Below, in pieces: positions 33,835 to 42,937 of a DNA stretch of 64,000 bases. The DNA is taken from positions 62,001 through 126,000 of the forward strand of contig NZ_NIXN01000001.1 of NCBI RefSeq assembly GCF_002807055.1, given 5' to 3'. A program made the position numbers and the translations under genes. The notes below the pieces were generated by a model, which was given only the letters and a program-made list of their open reading frames with translations, was not told the origin of the DNA and made no database searches. Source of the DNA: Confluentibacter citreus (GTDB lineage Bacteria > Bacteroidota > Bacteroidia > Flavobacteriales > Flavobacteriaceae). Every line of letters starts with the position of its first letter. The stretch's first letter is position 1.

Positions 33835-36406
33835 TAAACTACCTATAAAAACATATATAAAACAATGCATTGCACTATTTGTAGTTGCAATCAGTTTTAA
33901 TGTAACTGCTCAAAACCCTTACGATACAGGTAAAAAATACACCATAGGAGGTGTTTCCGTTTCTGGGAATACTACATTTAACGAACAAACTATTGTAGCC
34001 TATTCTAGATTAAGTAAAGGCCAAGAAATTACCATTCCCGGAGAAGAGACTAGTAACGCCATTAAAAAACTTTGGGATTCTAAATTATTTAGCGATATAG
34101 ATATTTATGTCACAAAAATTGAAGACAACGTCGCTTACTTGGAAATTCGTCTTTCAGATTTACCACAGCTTAACGAAGTTAAAATCAATGGTGTAAAAAA
34201 AGGCAAAATAGAAGCCATTATAAAGGAAAACAAATTAGAGAAGGGCACCAAAGTAACTGAAAACCTTAAAGCGACTACAAAAAATTACCTAACTACAAAG
34301 TATCAAAAAGAAGGCTTCTACAATACAAAAGTTAACATAAATACTGCTGAAGTAAAAGACTCTCTTCAAATTGCACGTGTTAACATGGTTGTTAATATAG
34401 ACAAAGGCAAAAAAGTAAAAATAAAGGATATTGTTATTACTGGAAATGATTCTTTAAGCGATAAAAAGCTTAGAAAGAGCATGAAAAAAACCAAACAAAT
34501 AAATCCTATACGTTTTTTAAAGCGTTCAAAATATGTAGAAAAAGATTACGAAGAGGATTTAACAAAGCTCATAGATGCTTACAAGGAAAATGGATTTAGG
34601 GATGCACGTGTATTATCTGATAGCTTAATTGTTAATGATGACAAAACCATTTCCCTTCATATTAATTTAGAAGAAGGAGAGCGTTACAAGTTTGGAGATA
34701 TCACATTTATTGGTAATACCTATTATACTAACGAACAATTAAGCAGGTTCATGCGTATTAATAAAGGAGACACCTATAATGGTGTGCTTTTACAGAAACG
34801 AATTGAGGACGGTAATCCTGATGCCGACGATATAGCGAATGCTTACCAAAACTTTGGTTATCTATTTTCAAAAATAGATCCTGTTGAAGTAAGTGCAGAC
34901 AACAACGTTATTGACTTAGAAATAAGAATAATAGAAGGAAAACAAGCTTATTTTAATAATGTAAGTGTAATTGGTAACGATAAAACCAATGACCATGTTA
35001 TTTATAGAATGCTACGTACGCTTCCAGGCAAACTGTACAGCAAAGCCGATGTGGTACGTACCGTAAGGGAACTTGGGCAACTAGGTTTTTTTGATGCTCA
35101 GGAAATTAAACCGGATTTTGAAAATGTAAATCCTAATGAAGGCACTATAGATATGGTATACACTGTTAAAGAAACGGGGTCTAGCCAGATTGAGCTTCAA
35201 GGTGGTTATGGTGGTGGCGGTTTTATAGGAACTCTTGGCCTATCCTTTAATAATTTCTCAATAAAAGATATTTTTAATAAGGATGCTTATAAGCCTATCC
35301 CTATGGGCGATGGACAAAAATTAGCATTACGTTTACAAGCAAGTCAATTTTTCCAGACCTATAGTTTTTCATTTTCTGAACCTTGGTTAGGTGGTAAAAG
35401 ACCGATGCAGTTTTCTACATCAATATCACAAACTAAACAGTTTTTATTTAACCCAATGACCAGAAGGGCCGACAAAACCCAAAGTTTTAATATTACTGGT
35501 ATATCTGTTGGTTTAGCTAGACGCTTATCTGTACCAGATGATTATTTCACATTATCTCAGGCCCTTAGTTTTCAAATTTATGATTTAAATAATTATAATA
35601 CAGGTCTATTTACTTTTGGTAATGGTACAGCAAAAAACTTGGCTTACACAATTGGATTAAGCAGAGATGATACCAATGTAGATCCTATTTTCCCAACAGG
35701 TGGTTCAAGATTTAGTATTACCACCAAATTATCGTTACCCTATTCCTTATTTGATGGGGTTGATTACAAAGCATTAAGTAATGAATACGACTTATTGGAT
35801 AAAAGCAATCCTACCGATTTTGCAAGAGCTGGAGAAATTGACCAAGAACGTTACAAATGGTTAGAATTTTACAAAGTGAACTTTAAAGGTGAATGGTTCA
35901 CCCAAATCACTAAAAATTTAGTTTTAAGACCAAATGTGGAATTTGGGTTTTTAGGTGCCTACAATAATGATAGAGGTGTGATCCCTTTCGAACGTTACTT
36001 CGTAGGAGGTGACGGGTTAGCTAATTTTGCGATGGACGGTAGAGAAGTCATTCAATTAAGAGGTTACCCAAATCAATCCATACAACCTATAGATAGAGAC
36101 GGAAACACCACTAATGATGGCGCAACTATATACAATAAATTTTCACTGGAACTGAGGTATCCAATTACATTAAAAGCATCTGCTAAAATTTATGCCCTGG
36201 CTTTTATGGAAGCAGGTTCTGCCTTTAATAGCTTTAGAGATTACAATCCTTTCAACTTGTATCGTTCAGCTGGTTTGGGCGTTAGAATTTTCATGCCTGC
36301 ATTTGGTTTACTGGGAATAGATTTCGGACATGGTTTCGACCCTTTAGTGGGAGAAACCGGCAACCATGGATGGGAAACTCACTTTATTATTGGGCAACAA
36401 TTTTAA
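33818..36406 (+). CDS. bamA: outer-membrane protein assembly factor BamA
   Basis: About 862 residues. The frame opens at 33710 inside uppS, but the first 36 codons lack a signal peptide. A GTG at 33818 gives a start (NNLANKLPIKTYIKQCIALFVVAISFNVTAQ) that is a clear signal peptide, overlapping uppS by 17 nt; a TTG at 33806 is the alternative. The N-terminal half holds five POTRA domains (for example IGGVSVSGNTTFNEQTIV, LNEVKINGVKKGKIEAII, IKDIVITGNDSLSDKKL, FGDITFIGNTYYTNEQL, FNNVSVIGNDKTNDHVIY). The C-terminal half is the Omp85 barrel, with SFSEPWLGGKRPMQFS, VGGDGL and a terminal aromatic residue (IIGQQF). It inserts barrel proteins into the outer membrane. Confidence 0.96.
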   Translation: MNNLANKLPIKTYIKQCIALFVVAISFNVTAQNPYDTGKKYTIGGVSVSGNTTFNEQTIVAYSRLSKGQEITIPGEETSNAIKKLWDSKLFSDIDIYVTKIEDNVAYLEIRLSDLPQLNEVKINGVKKGKIEAIIKENKLEKGTKVTENLKATTKNYLTTKYQKEGFYNTKVNINTAEVKDSLQIARVNMVVNIDKGKKVKIKDIVITGNDSLSDKKLRKSMKKTKQINPIRFLKRSKYVEKDYEEDLTKLIDAYKENGFRDARVLSDSLIVNDDKTISLHINLEEGERYKFGDITFIGNTYYTNEQLSRFMRINKGDTYNGVLLQKRIEDGNPDADDIANAYQNFGYLFSKIDPVEVSADNNVIDLEIRIIEGKQAYFNNVSVIGNDKTNDHVIYRMLRTLPGKLYSKADVVRTVRELGQLGFFDAQEIKPDFENVNPNEGTIDMVYTVKETGSSQIELQGGYGGGGFIGTLGLSFNNFSIKDIFNKDAYKPIPMGDGQKLALRLQASQFFQTYSFSFSEPWLGGKRPMQFSTSISQTKQFLFNPMTRRADKTQSFNITGISVGLARRLSVPDDYFTLSQALSFQIYDLNNYNTGLFTFGNGTAKNLAYTIGLSRDDTNVDPIFPTGGSRFSITTKLSLPYSLFDGVDYKALSNEYDLLDKSNPTDFARAGEIDQERYKWLEFYKVNFKGEWFTQITKNLVLRPNVEFGFLGAYNNDRGVIPFERYFVGGDGLANFAMDGREVIQLRGYPNQSIQPIDRDGNTTNDGATIYNKFSLELRYPITLKASAKIYALAFMEAGSAFNSFRDYNPFNLYRSAGLGVRIFMPAFGLLGIDFGHGFDPLVGETGNHGWETHFIIGQQF

Positions 36407-36488
36407 TTAATATTTTTTTGGCACGATATTTTCTATTAACAGTTTAATATTTGAAACAAGAATTAAAATTTTTAAGATTAAAATTCGT

Positions 36489-36496
36489 TAATTTTG
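36489..36496 (+). promoter_or_regulatory. candidate -7 element before the first ompH gene
   Basis: TAATTTTG fits TAnnTTTG but no TTG lies at the right distance. It is in the 254-nt AT-rich gap after bamA, where I find no hairpin terminator. Confidence 0.3.
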
Positions 36497-36660
36497 AACA
36501 AGCAATCTAAAATATTTATTTTGCGAATGGCATCTGACAATAAAAATCAATGAAATAGTCAGATTAAAATTAAGATTCAAAAAAAGGGATTAGGTTTCAA
36601 AATAAAATCATTTGTCTTTTTAGAATTTATACGATATAAATCATAAAATATTAATAACAG

Positions 36661-37650
36661 ATGAAGCATAACGTTCTTTTTTTATTGACATTAGTTCTCA
36701 TGTGTAGCATGTATTCAAACGCTCAACGCGGTGTAAGGATTGCTTATATAGATACCGAATATATTCTTGAAAATGTGCCCGAATATCAAGAATCCATGGT
36801 ACAGCTTGATAATAAAGCGCAAGATTGGAAAAACGAAATTCAAACAAAACTTTTGGATATTGAACAGAAACGAAAGGATTTAAGCAATGAAAAAGCACTA
36901 TTAACTAAGGAACTTATTGATGAGCGCGAAGAAGATATTGCTTTTGAAGAAAATGAAATATTAGATTATCAACAAAAACGGTTTGGCCCCAATGGTGATT
37001 TAATGATTCAAAAAAAACAATTGATGCAACCTATTCAAGACCAAATTTTTTCAGCAGTTCAAGATTTGGCAGCTAGTAGAACATATGATTTTATTTTCGA
37101 TAAATCATCTGATGCCGTAATGCTATATTCAGCAAAGCAATTTGATTTAAGCGAACAGGTTTTAAGAAGTATCACAAGAACATCAAAACGAACCCAGGCG
37201 GAAACCAAAGCCCAACTTAGAGCCGCTGAAGATGAAGAATTGATTCCTGAAATTAATGAAGAACTTGAAGCACGTGAACAAGCTCTGGAAGAAAAGAAAG
37301 CTGAACGCGAAAGTGCCATAGAGAAACGCAGACAAGAAATTTTAGAAGCCCGTGAAGCCAAACAAAAAGAAATAGAGGATAAACGTCAACAGATTTTGGA
37401 AGAACGCGAAAAAGCCAAACAAGAAAAATTAGATGCTAGAAATAGTAACACACCAAATACAGTAAGTGATACTCCCTTAAATACAACTGTCGATAAAGAG
37501 GTAGCAACAAAAACAAGAGAACAACTTATTGAAGAAAACAGACAGAAAAAATTAGCGGAACGAGAAGCCAGACTAAAAGAGTTAGATGCTAAAAAGAAAC
37601 AAATTTTAGACGACAGGCAAAAAACAAAAGATAGTATAAACAATAATTAA
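36661..37650 (+). CDS. OmpH/Skp-family periplasmic chaperone with long coiled-coil extension
   Basis: A 329-residue protein: signal peptide (MKHNVLFLLTLVLMCSMYSNAQ), then an OmpH/Skp domain (RGVRIAYIDTEYILENVPEYQESMVQLDNKAQDW ... FGPNGDLMIQKKQLMQPIQDQIFSAVQDLAASRTYDFIFDKSS) to about residue 170. The second half is a highly charged coiled coil rich in EKR repeats (EKKAERESAIEKRRQEILEA, DARNSNTPNTVSD, LIEENRQKKLAEREARL). Skp proteins hold unfolded barrel proteins in the periplasm, fitting its place after bamA. The extension about doubles the usual length; its role is unknown. Confidence 0.9.
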   Translation: MKHNVLFLLTLVLMCSMYSNAQRGVRIAYIDTEYILENVPEYQESMVQLDNKAQDWKNEIQTKLLDIEQKRKDLSNEKALLTKELIDEREEDIAFEENEILDYQQKRFGPNGDLMIQKKQLMQPIQDQIFSAVQDLAASRTYDFIFDKSSDAVMLYSAKQFDLSEQVLRSITRTSKRTQAETKAQLRAAEDEELIPEINEELEAREQALEEKKAERESAIEKRRQEILEAREAKQKEIEDKRQQILEEREKAKQEKLDARNSNTPNTVSDTPLNTTVDKEVATKTREQLIEENRQKKLAEREARLKELDAKKKQILDDRQKTKDSINNN

Positions 37651-37681
37651 ATAATTTATAACACACTAATATACATTTAAA

Positions 37682-38188
37682 ATGAAACAATTAAAAACCC
37701 TATTATTAGCAACTGTATTATGTATTGGAACCGTAAGTTTTACATACGCTCAAAGTAAAATTGCACATATAAACACAAATGATTTAATTTCTGCTATGCC
37801 AGAAATGAAAGCTGCTACAGCAGAACTTGAGGCCCTATCCAAAACATATCAAACAGACTTACAAAGCATGGGTACAGAGCTTCAAAATAAAGCAAAACAG
37901 TATGATGCTGAAGCTGCTACAAAAACCCAAGAGGAGAACAATAAAAGACAGGAAGAATTATTGACTATGGAGCAAAATGCGCGTCAATTTCAAAGTAAAG
38001 CACAACAAGATTTACAAGCAAAACAAGAAACGTTGTTTAAACCTATTACAGAAAAAGCAAGAGCAGCTATTTTAAAAGTAGGTAGAGCCCAAGGCTTTGA
38101 GTATGTTTTAGACTCGGGTGTAGGCGTAACCATAGTAGCAGATGGAAAAGATTTACTTAATGATGTGAAAAAAGAATTAGGCATCTAA
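37682..38188 (+). CDS. OmpH/Skp-family periplasmic chaperone
   Basis: A 168-residue protein of normal Skp length. Signal peptide MKQLKTLLLATVLCIGTVSFTYAQ, then KIAHINTNDLISAMPEMKAATAELEALSKTYQTDLQ, a long helical hairpin (AATKTQEENNKRQEELLTMEQNARQFQSKAQQDLQAKQ) and the terminal beta part LFKPITEKARAAILKVGRAQGFEYVLDSG. It is a paralogue of the preceding gene (31 nt apart) and probably acts with BamA. It ends in a strong terminator. Confidence 0.94.
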   Translation: MKQLKTLLLATVLCIGTVSFTYAQSKIAHINTNDLISAMPEMKAATAELEALSKTYQTDLQSMGTELQNKAKQYDAEAATKTQEENNKRQEELLTMEQNARQFQSKAQQDLQAKQETLFKPITEKARAAILKVGRAQGFEYVLDSGVGVTIVADGKDLLNDVKKELGI

Positions 38189-38211
38189 TTTTTAAACAAA
38201 TAAAATTACTT

Positions 38212-38241
38212 AAAGCTGTCTTTTTACAAGACAGCTTTTTT
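38212..38241 (+). terminator. terminator of the ompH pair
   Basis: AAAGCTGTCTT (38212-38222) pairs with AAGACAGCTTT (38228-38238), loop of five, T-run to 38241. The T-run merges with the TATTTTTG (38241-38248) that may act as the murI -7 element. Confidence 0.88.
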
Positions 38242-38248
38242 ATTTTTG
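38241..38248 (+). promoter_or_regulatory. candidate -7 element of murI
   Basis: TATTTTTG directly after the ompH terminator stem and 7 nt before the murI ATG. If used, the message would be nearly leaderless. No -33 element is seen because that place is taken by the terminator stem. Confidence 0.3.
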
Positions 38249-38255
38249 TTACACT

Positions 38256-39035
38256 ATGAGTATACAACCTATTGGCATTTTTGATTCTGGTGTGGGTGGA
38301 ACATCCATTTGGAAAGAAATCCATAAACTTTTGCCAAATGAAAACACCATTTATTTAGCCGACAGTGCCAATGCACCATACGGACTAAAAGGAAAAGAAA
38401 CAATAACAGCCTTAAGTATTAAAAATACTGAATACTTGATTGATAAAGGTTGTAAACTTATTGTAGTAGCATGTAATACCGCAACAACAAATGCTATTAG
38501 TGTATTAAGGGAAACTTACAATATCCCTTTTATTGGTATCGAACCTGCCATTAAACCTGCCGCACTAAATACCCAAACAAAGGCCATAGGCATCTTAGCT
38601 ACCAAAGGAACGCTTTCAAGTGAACTGTTTCATAAAACCACTAACTTATTTGCAAACAATATTAAGGTCATTGAACGAATCGGCGAAGGTATTGTTGAGC
38701 TTATTGAAAGTGGAAAATTAGATTCTGAGGAGATGAAGGGTTTATTAAAAGTCTATTTAAAACCCATGATAGAAGCCAATATTGATTATTTGGTTTTGGG
38801 TTGTACACATTATCCTTATTTAATCCCTATGCTTGTGGATTTGCTTCCAAATCATGTTAAAATAATCGATTCTGGTGAAGCTGTAGCCAGACAGACTAAA
38901 GCTATTTTAGAGCAACACAATCTACTCAATACTAAAAAAACAAAGTCTAAAATACAATTCTTCACCAATGCAAATCCAGAAGTTATGCAATCGCTTTTAG
39001 ATTCTAAATTTAAAGTTGAGTATTTAGATTTTTAA
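38256..39035 (+). CDS. murI: glutamate racemase
   Basis: A 259-residue enzyme that converts L- to D-glutamate for peptidoglycan. It has IGIFDSGVGGTSIWKEIHKLLPNENTIYLADSANAPYG with the first catalytic Asp/Ser region, LIVVACNTATTNAISVLRE with one catalytic Cys, PFIGIEPAIKPA, and LVLGCTHYPYLIP with the second catalytic Cys and His. It ends the envelope-biogenesis block. A short palindromic repeat follows. Confidence 0.97.
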   Translation: MSIQPIGIFDSGVGGTSIWKEIHKLLPNENTIYLADSANAPYGLKGKETITALSIKNTEYLIDKGCKLIVVACNTATTNAISVLRETYNIPFIGIEPAIKPAALNTQTKAIGILATKGTLSSELFHKTTNLFANNIKVIERIGEGIVELIESGKLDSEEMKGLLKVYLKPMIEANIDYLVLGCTHYPYLIPMLVDLLPNHVKIIDSGEAVARQTKAILEQHNLLNTKKTKSKIQFFTNANPEVMQSLLDSKFKVEYLDF

Positions 39036-39078
39036 ACTAACAAAAATAGATTGCAACTTGGTAATGCTCTTATTATGA

Positions 39079-39105
39079 GATTCCGAAACAAGTTCGGAAT
39101 GACAA
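39079..39105. repeat. short palindromic repeat of the AGATTCC...GGAATGACA type (copy 4)
   Basis: ATTCCGAA (39080-39087) pairs with TTCGGAAT (39093-39100) around ACAAG, flanked by AGAT-type and TGACAAG sequence. It lies between convergent murI and the carbonic anhydrase-like gene and could end transcription of either. Confidence 0.7.
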
Positions 39106-39110
39106 GAAAT

Positions 39111-39626
39111 TTAATCCTTAAACCAACTCGAATATTTAATGTAGTTATTGGCAATGCGGTCTATTTCGCCAGAAATAAGTTCTTTACTAATATCCTTAAC
39201 TTTTTTTGCCGGAACACCTGCATAAATACTCCCCGCTTCTACATGTGTATTTTTTGTAACCACAGCCCCTGCAGCTATAATGCTATTGCTCTCTACAACA
39301 CAATCGTCCATAATAATACTACCCATGCCCACTAATACATTATCATGAATAGTGCAACCATGCACAATGGCATTATGTCCGATAGACACATTATTGCCGA
39401 TGGTAGTTGGCGAGGTTTTATAAGTTGCGTGAATAACAGCGCCGTCTTGAACATTCACTTTATTGCCCATTTTGATGAAGTGCACATCGCCACGAATGAC
39501 GGCATTAAACCAAACACTGCATTGGTTTCCCATAACCACATCGCCTACAATGGTAGCGTTTTCGGCAATGTAACAGTCTTCTGGTATTTGAGGTGATTTT
39601 CCGTTTATTGGTTTTATAATTGGCAT
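39111..39626 (-). CDS. gamma-carbonic anhydrase-like hexapeptide protein
   Basis: A 171-residue left-handed beta-helix protein of the gamma-CA/PaaY/YrdA family. It has VGDVVMGNQCSVWFNAVIRGDVHFIKMGNKVNVQDGAVIHATYKTSPTTIGNNVSIGHNAIVHGC, with the three zinc-ligand His positions in VIHAT, IGHNAIVH. The repeats end SIIAAGAVVTKNTHVEAGSIYAGVPAKKVK and a C-terminal helix. Real carbonic anhydrase activity is not assured for this family. It is convergent with murI. Confidence 0.93.
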   Translation of the reverse strand: MPIIKPINGKSPQIPEDCYIAENATIVGDVVMGNQCSVWFNAVIRGDVHFIKMGNKVNVQDGAVIHATYKTSPTTIGNNVSIGHNAIVHGCTIHDNVLVGMGSIIMDDCVVESNSIIAAGAVVTKNTHVEAGSIYAGVPAKKVKDISKELISGEIDRIANNYIKYSSWFKD

Positions 39627-39730
39627 ATTAAATTAATTATTTTCTTTTTACTATTGAATATTACCTATTTTGATAATACAATAAAATCGTTTTTATAAAG
39701 CTAGGAAAAGGCTATTTAACTGTTCTTAAT

Positions 39731-40465
39731 TCATTTAAAAAAATCCAATAATTCTGATTTCTTAGAGGCTGAAACCATAATTTCCTTTCCATTACTAAGT
39801 ACCACGCTTCCTCCTTTTCCTTTTAAGTATTTAACGACTTCATTAACGTTGATTAAATACGATTTGTGTACACGTGCAAAATTACTACCATTTAAAGCAT
39901 CTTCAAAATATTTAAGTGTTTTGCTTACCAATTTCTTTTTATTGTTGTTCAAATAAATTTCTGTGTAATTATCATCTGCTTTACAATATAAAATATCTGC
40001 GGTATTAATAACTTCAAAACCATCTTGCACAGGAATGGTAATTTTACCGTTTACAGTATTTGTTTTTGGAATTAATACTTGGTCTTGAAGAGCATTTTCT
40101 TTGGTTCTAATTTCAGAAACATAATCAACTGCCTTTATAAGCTCGTCAATAGAAATAGGTTTCATCAAATAATAAGAAGCATGCGCATTCAACGCTTCCA
40201 TAGCATAATGATTGTAAGCGGTAACAAATACCGTTTCAAACTGAATGTCTTCGAGCTTATCCAATAAATCGAAGGCATTGCCATAAGGCATTTCAACATC
40301 AAGAAACACCAAATCTAAATCATGATTATTAATTAAAATAAGGGCTTCATTAATGTTAGTAGCTTCACCCAAGACGTTAACGTTTGGACAATATTTTTTT
40401 AGATAATTTTTTAGAATGTCCCTACTGGTTTCTTCGTCTTCTACGATGATGGCGTTTAGTTTCAT
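39731..40465 (-). CDS. LytTR-family response regulator
   Basis: A 244-residue regulator. I start it at MKLNAIIVEDEE, the beginning of the receiver domain; a longer reading from 40510 adds 15 polar residues of no family match. The receiver has the acidic pair ED, phospho-acceptor Asp56 in LVFLDVEMP, FVTAYNHYAMEAL and the conserved Lys in YYLMKPI. The LytTR DNA-binding domain follows (about 145-244; ILYCKADDNYTEIYL, KTLKYFEDALNGSNFARVHKSYLINVNEVVKY). It is the partner of the histidine kinase 94 nt upstream on the same strand. Confidence 0.95.
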   Translation of the reverse strand: MKLNAIIVEDEETSRDILKNYLKKYCPNVNVLGEATNINEALILINNHDLDLVFLDVEMPYGNAFDLLDKLEDIQFETVFVTAYNHYAMEALNAHASYYLMKPISIDELIKAVDYVSEIRTKENALQDQVLIPKTNTVNGKITIPVQDGFEVINTADILYCKADDNYTEIYLNNNKKKLVSKTLKYFEDALNGSNFARVHKSYLINVNEVVKYLKGKGGSVVLSNGKEIMVSASKKSELLDFFK

Positions 40466-40559
40466 CAGTTTATATTTATTGTTCTTTTTTTGGTCAGATG
40501 CAATATCCATATCATTCTTTTATGAGCGACACTATATTTTATTAACGGGTGTTTCATCA

Positions 40560-42734
40560 TCAATCCTTTTTAAGTGTTACAACAACTTTAGTTCCTGTGT
40601 CTTCTTCATCTTGATAATCTTCAATAAAGACATCTACTTTATCTTTGTACATGGCATTTAAAATGGAAACACGCTTTTTAATATTTCCCATGCCTTTTGA
40701 ATTTTGCTTTTGCTGATTTTCCGTTTTTAAAGCTTTCGATTGTTCCCTACCTATACCATTATCTGCAATAGTAATGGTAATTTCATCATTTTTAGTTTGC
40801 GTGATGGAAATAGATAAATGCCCTTTACTTTTTTTATAACGCAATCCGTGCCAAACAGCATTTTCAATATACGGTTGCAATAACATTGGCGGAATTACAA
40901 AATCTTCAATGGTGATATTTTCATCAATATGAATCGTGTAATCGAACTTATCCTTAAACCTAAAATGTTCCAACTTGGTATATAATTCCAAAAGTTCAAT
41001 TTCTTTTTCCAACGGAATAAAATCTTCTTCACTATTCTCTAAAACGGCTCGCATCAGCAATGAAAAATCTGAAAGATATTTATTCGCGGTGCGCTCATCA
41101 TTAGACGCTATAAAACTATTTACGGAATTTAATGCGTTGAAAATAAAATGAGGATTCATTTGGCTCCTCAGCGTTTTTAAAGCGAGTAAATTATTTGCCA
41201 ATCGCTGTTGTTTGATGTATTTAAACATTAAAAAAGCCATTAACAATAACAATAGAACGCCTCCAATAAGTGAGTAGATAACAAGTTGTTGGCGTTTTGT
41301 TTGTTCGGTAGTGAGTTGGTATTTACTTTCAGAAAGTTCCCTGTCGCTTTCCAAGCTTACAATCCTATTTTGTTTTGCTGCCAATTCTTTGCTAAAACGA
41401 GCTGATTGTGAAATTTCCTGTTCTTTTTTAATATAAACCTTATCTACCAAATCCACATACTCTTGATATACGCTCAATGCTTTCTTAAAATCGCCCGCAT
41501 CTTTATGCACATCTGAAAGTCTTCTAGTAGCATCTTTTTGAACAATAAGGTCTTCCTTTTTATCAGCTTCAGCAATACTTTTTTCAAGAAACAGAATCGC
41601 ATTTTGATAATCCCCTTGCAAGGCTAAGGCACTCCCAATTTTATAGTTTTGCTTTTGTGGCGTTAGTGCATTTTCATTATCTAAAACGGTTTCTTTTTCT
41701 GCACCCACTTTCTCAATGTCTTTTAAGGCTTCTTTCCTTAACTGGATTTCATTGGAATAATTGCTAATGTTATTTTGAAAATCGGCCACCTTCACTTTCT
41801 CTTCAGCAGCTCTTTTCTTGTTTTCGGTAGCTGCTAATTTTAATGATTTGCTAAAATAATCTTTTGCAGCTTCGTTATTTCCACTGGCACTGTAGGCTTC
41901 GCCTATTTTGGAATTCAAATCGGTGATTTTTGCTGAAATTTTATTGGCTTCCGCCACTTTTAATCCTTCTTTATAAAATTCGATGGATGCTTTATAGTTT
42001 TTTGTGAGCAAATTAACATCGCCCAACCCTTCATTAAGAGACACCAATTGCCATGTTGAAAGATCTCTTTTAGAGATACCATTATAAGTTTGAATACTTT
42101 CCTGATAATTTTTATTGAACTGAAACGCCTTTGCAAGTTTCAATTTGGTTTCATTCGATGAAATATTTTGAATACTTATCTTATAATTTGAAACCGCCAA
42201 ATCATATTGCTTCCAATACATATAAATATCGCCAATAACATCATAAACCTCGGCATTTTCTTTTGCAGAACTACTCTTTGCTAAGGCATCGGTAATAAAT
42301 TGCAAGCTCTTTTTTGCATCCTTTTTTAGATAGGTTTCAGCTGAATCAACAAGCGATTTGAATACTTGGGTGTTTCGTGATTTTGAAATTGTACTAGTTC
42401 TAGAATCTTCTATGTCGTTTGATTCCACCAAAACCATAATACGCTCGTTATTTTGAATGGTATAATACACCGTTTCAAAATCCTGATGCTTAATTATCAG
42501 TTCGTCTCCTTTTTTGACTTCAATTTTAAACTCTCCAAAAATATCGGTTGTTGTGTATGAACCACCGTTAACCTCAACATTAACGTTTTTAATGGGGTTA
42601 CGTGTATCTTTTTCAGCAACAGAACCTCTTACCATAAATTTTTCGGCAGTATTAAAAGTGCTGTTCTGGGCCTGTAAAATAGTACCAATACACAACAGAA
42701 AAAAAACACATATATATTTAACAACTAGTTTCAT
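40560..42734 (-). CDS. LytS-type TPR sensor histidine kinase with carboxypeptidase-regulatory-like N-terminal domain
   Basis: About 724 residues from MKLVVKYICVFFLLCIGTILQAQ, a signal peptide; the longer reading from 42809 adds 25 residues that mask it. Domains in order: carboxypeptidase-D regulatory-like beta-sandwich (about 30-110; FMVRGSVAEKDTRNPIKNVNVEVNGGSYTTTDIFGEF), TPR helices (about 125-440), coiled coil, one membrane segment (LVIYSLIGGVLLLLLMAFLMF), then a His_kinase domain with the phospho-acceptor in QMNPHFIFNALNSVNSF and ATPase motifs (PPMLLQPYIENAVWHGL, IADNGIGREQSKA). Its regulator is the LytTR gene downstream. The signal is unknown. Confidence 0.93.
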   Translation of the reverse strand: MKLVVKYICVFFLLCIGTILQAQNSTFNTAEKFMVRGSVAEKDTRNPIKNVNVEVNGGSYTTTDIFGEFKIEVKKGDELIIKHQDFETVYYTIQNNERIMVLVESNDIEDSRTSTISKSRNTQVFKSLVDSAETYLKKDAKKSLQFITDALAKSSSAKENAEVYDVIGDIYMYWKQYDLAVSNYKISIQNISSNETKLKLAKAFQFNKNYQESIQTYNGISKRDLSTWQLVSLNEGLGDVNLLTKNYKASIEFYKEGLKVAEANKISAKITDLNSKIGEAYSASGNNEAAKDYFSKSLKLAATENKKRAAEEKVKVADFQNNISNYSNEIQLRKEALKDIEKVGAEKETVLDNENALTPQKQNYKIGSALALQGDYQNAILFLEKSIAEADKKEDLIVQKDATRRLSDVHKDAGDFKKALSVYQEYVDLVDKVYIKKEQEISQSARFSKELAAKQNRIVSLESDRELSESKYQLTTEQTKRQQLVIYSLIGGVLLLLLMAFLMFKYIKQQRLANNLLALKTLRSQMNPHFIFNALNSVNSFIASNDERTANKYLSDFSLLMRAVLENSEEDFIPLEKEIELLELYTKLEHFRFKDKFDYTIHIDENITIEDFVIPPMLLQPYIENAVWHGLRYKKSKGHLSISITQTKNDEITITIADNGIGREQSKALKTENQQKQNSKGMGNIKKRVSILNAMYKDKVDVFIEDYQDEEDTGTKVVVTLKKD

Positions 42735-42937
42735 ATACCACTTAAAAGCAGATAAACTTACGCACTTTACTTGGTATAATAAAATACTGTTCTTGCAATT
42801 TACTGTCATTTATATACTAAAAACAGGTCTTCACTCAATAATAAAGATGGTTCACTCACCAAACCTTTTGTTTTACTCATTGTTCATTTTTTAAGAAAAA
42901 AGTTGCTCTTAGATTTACTTCATAAAAAAATCATATT

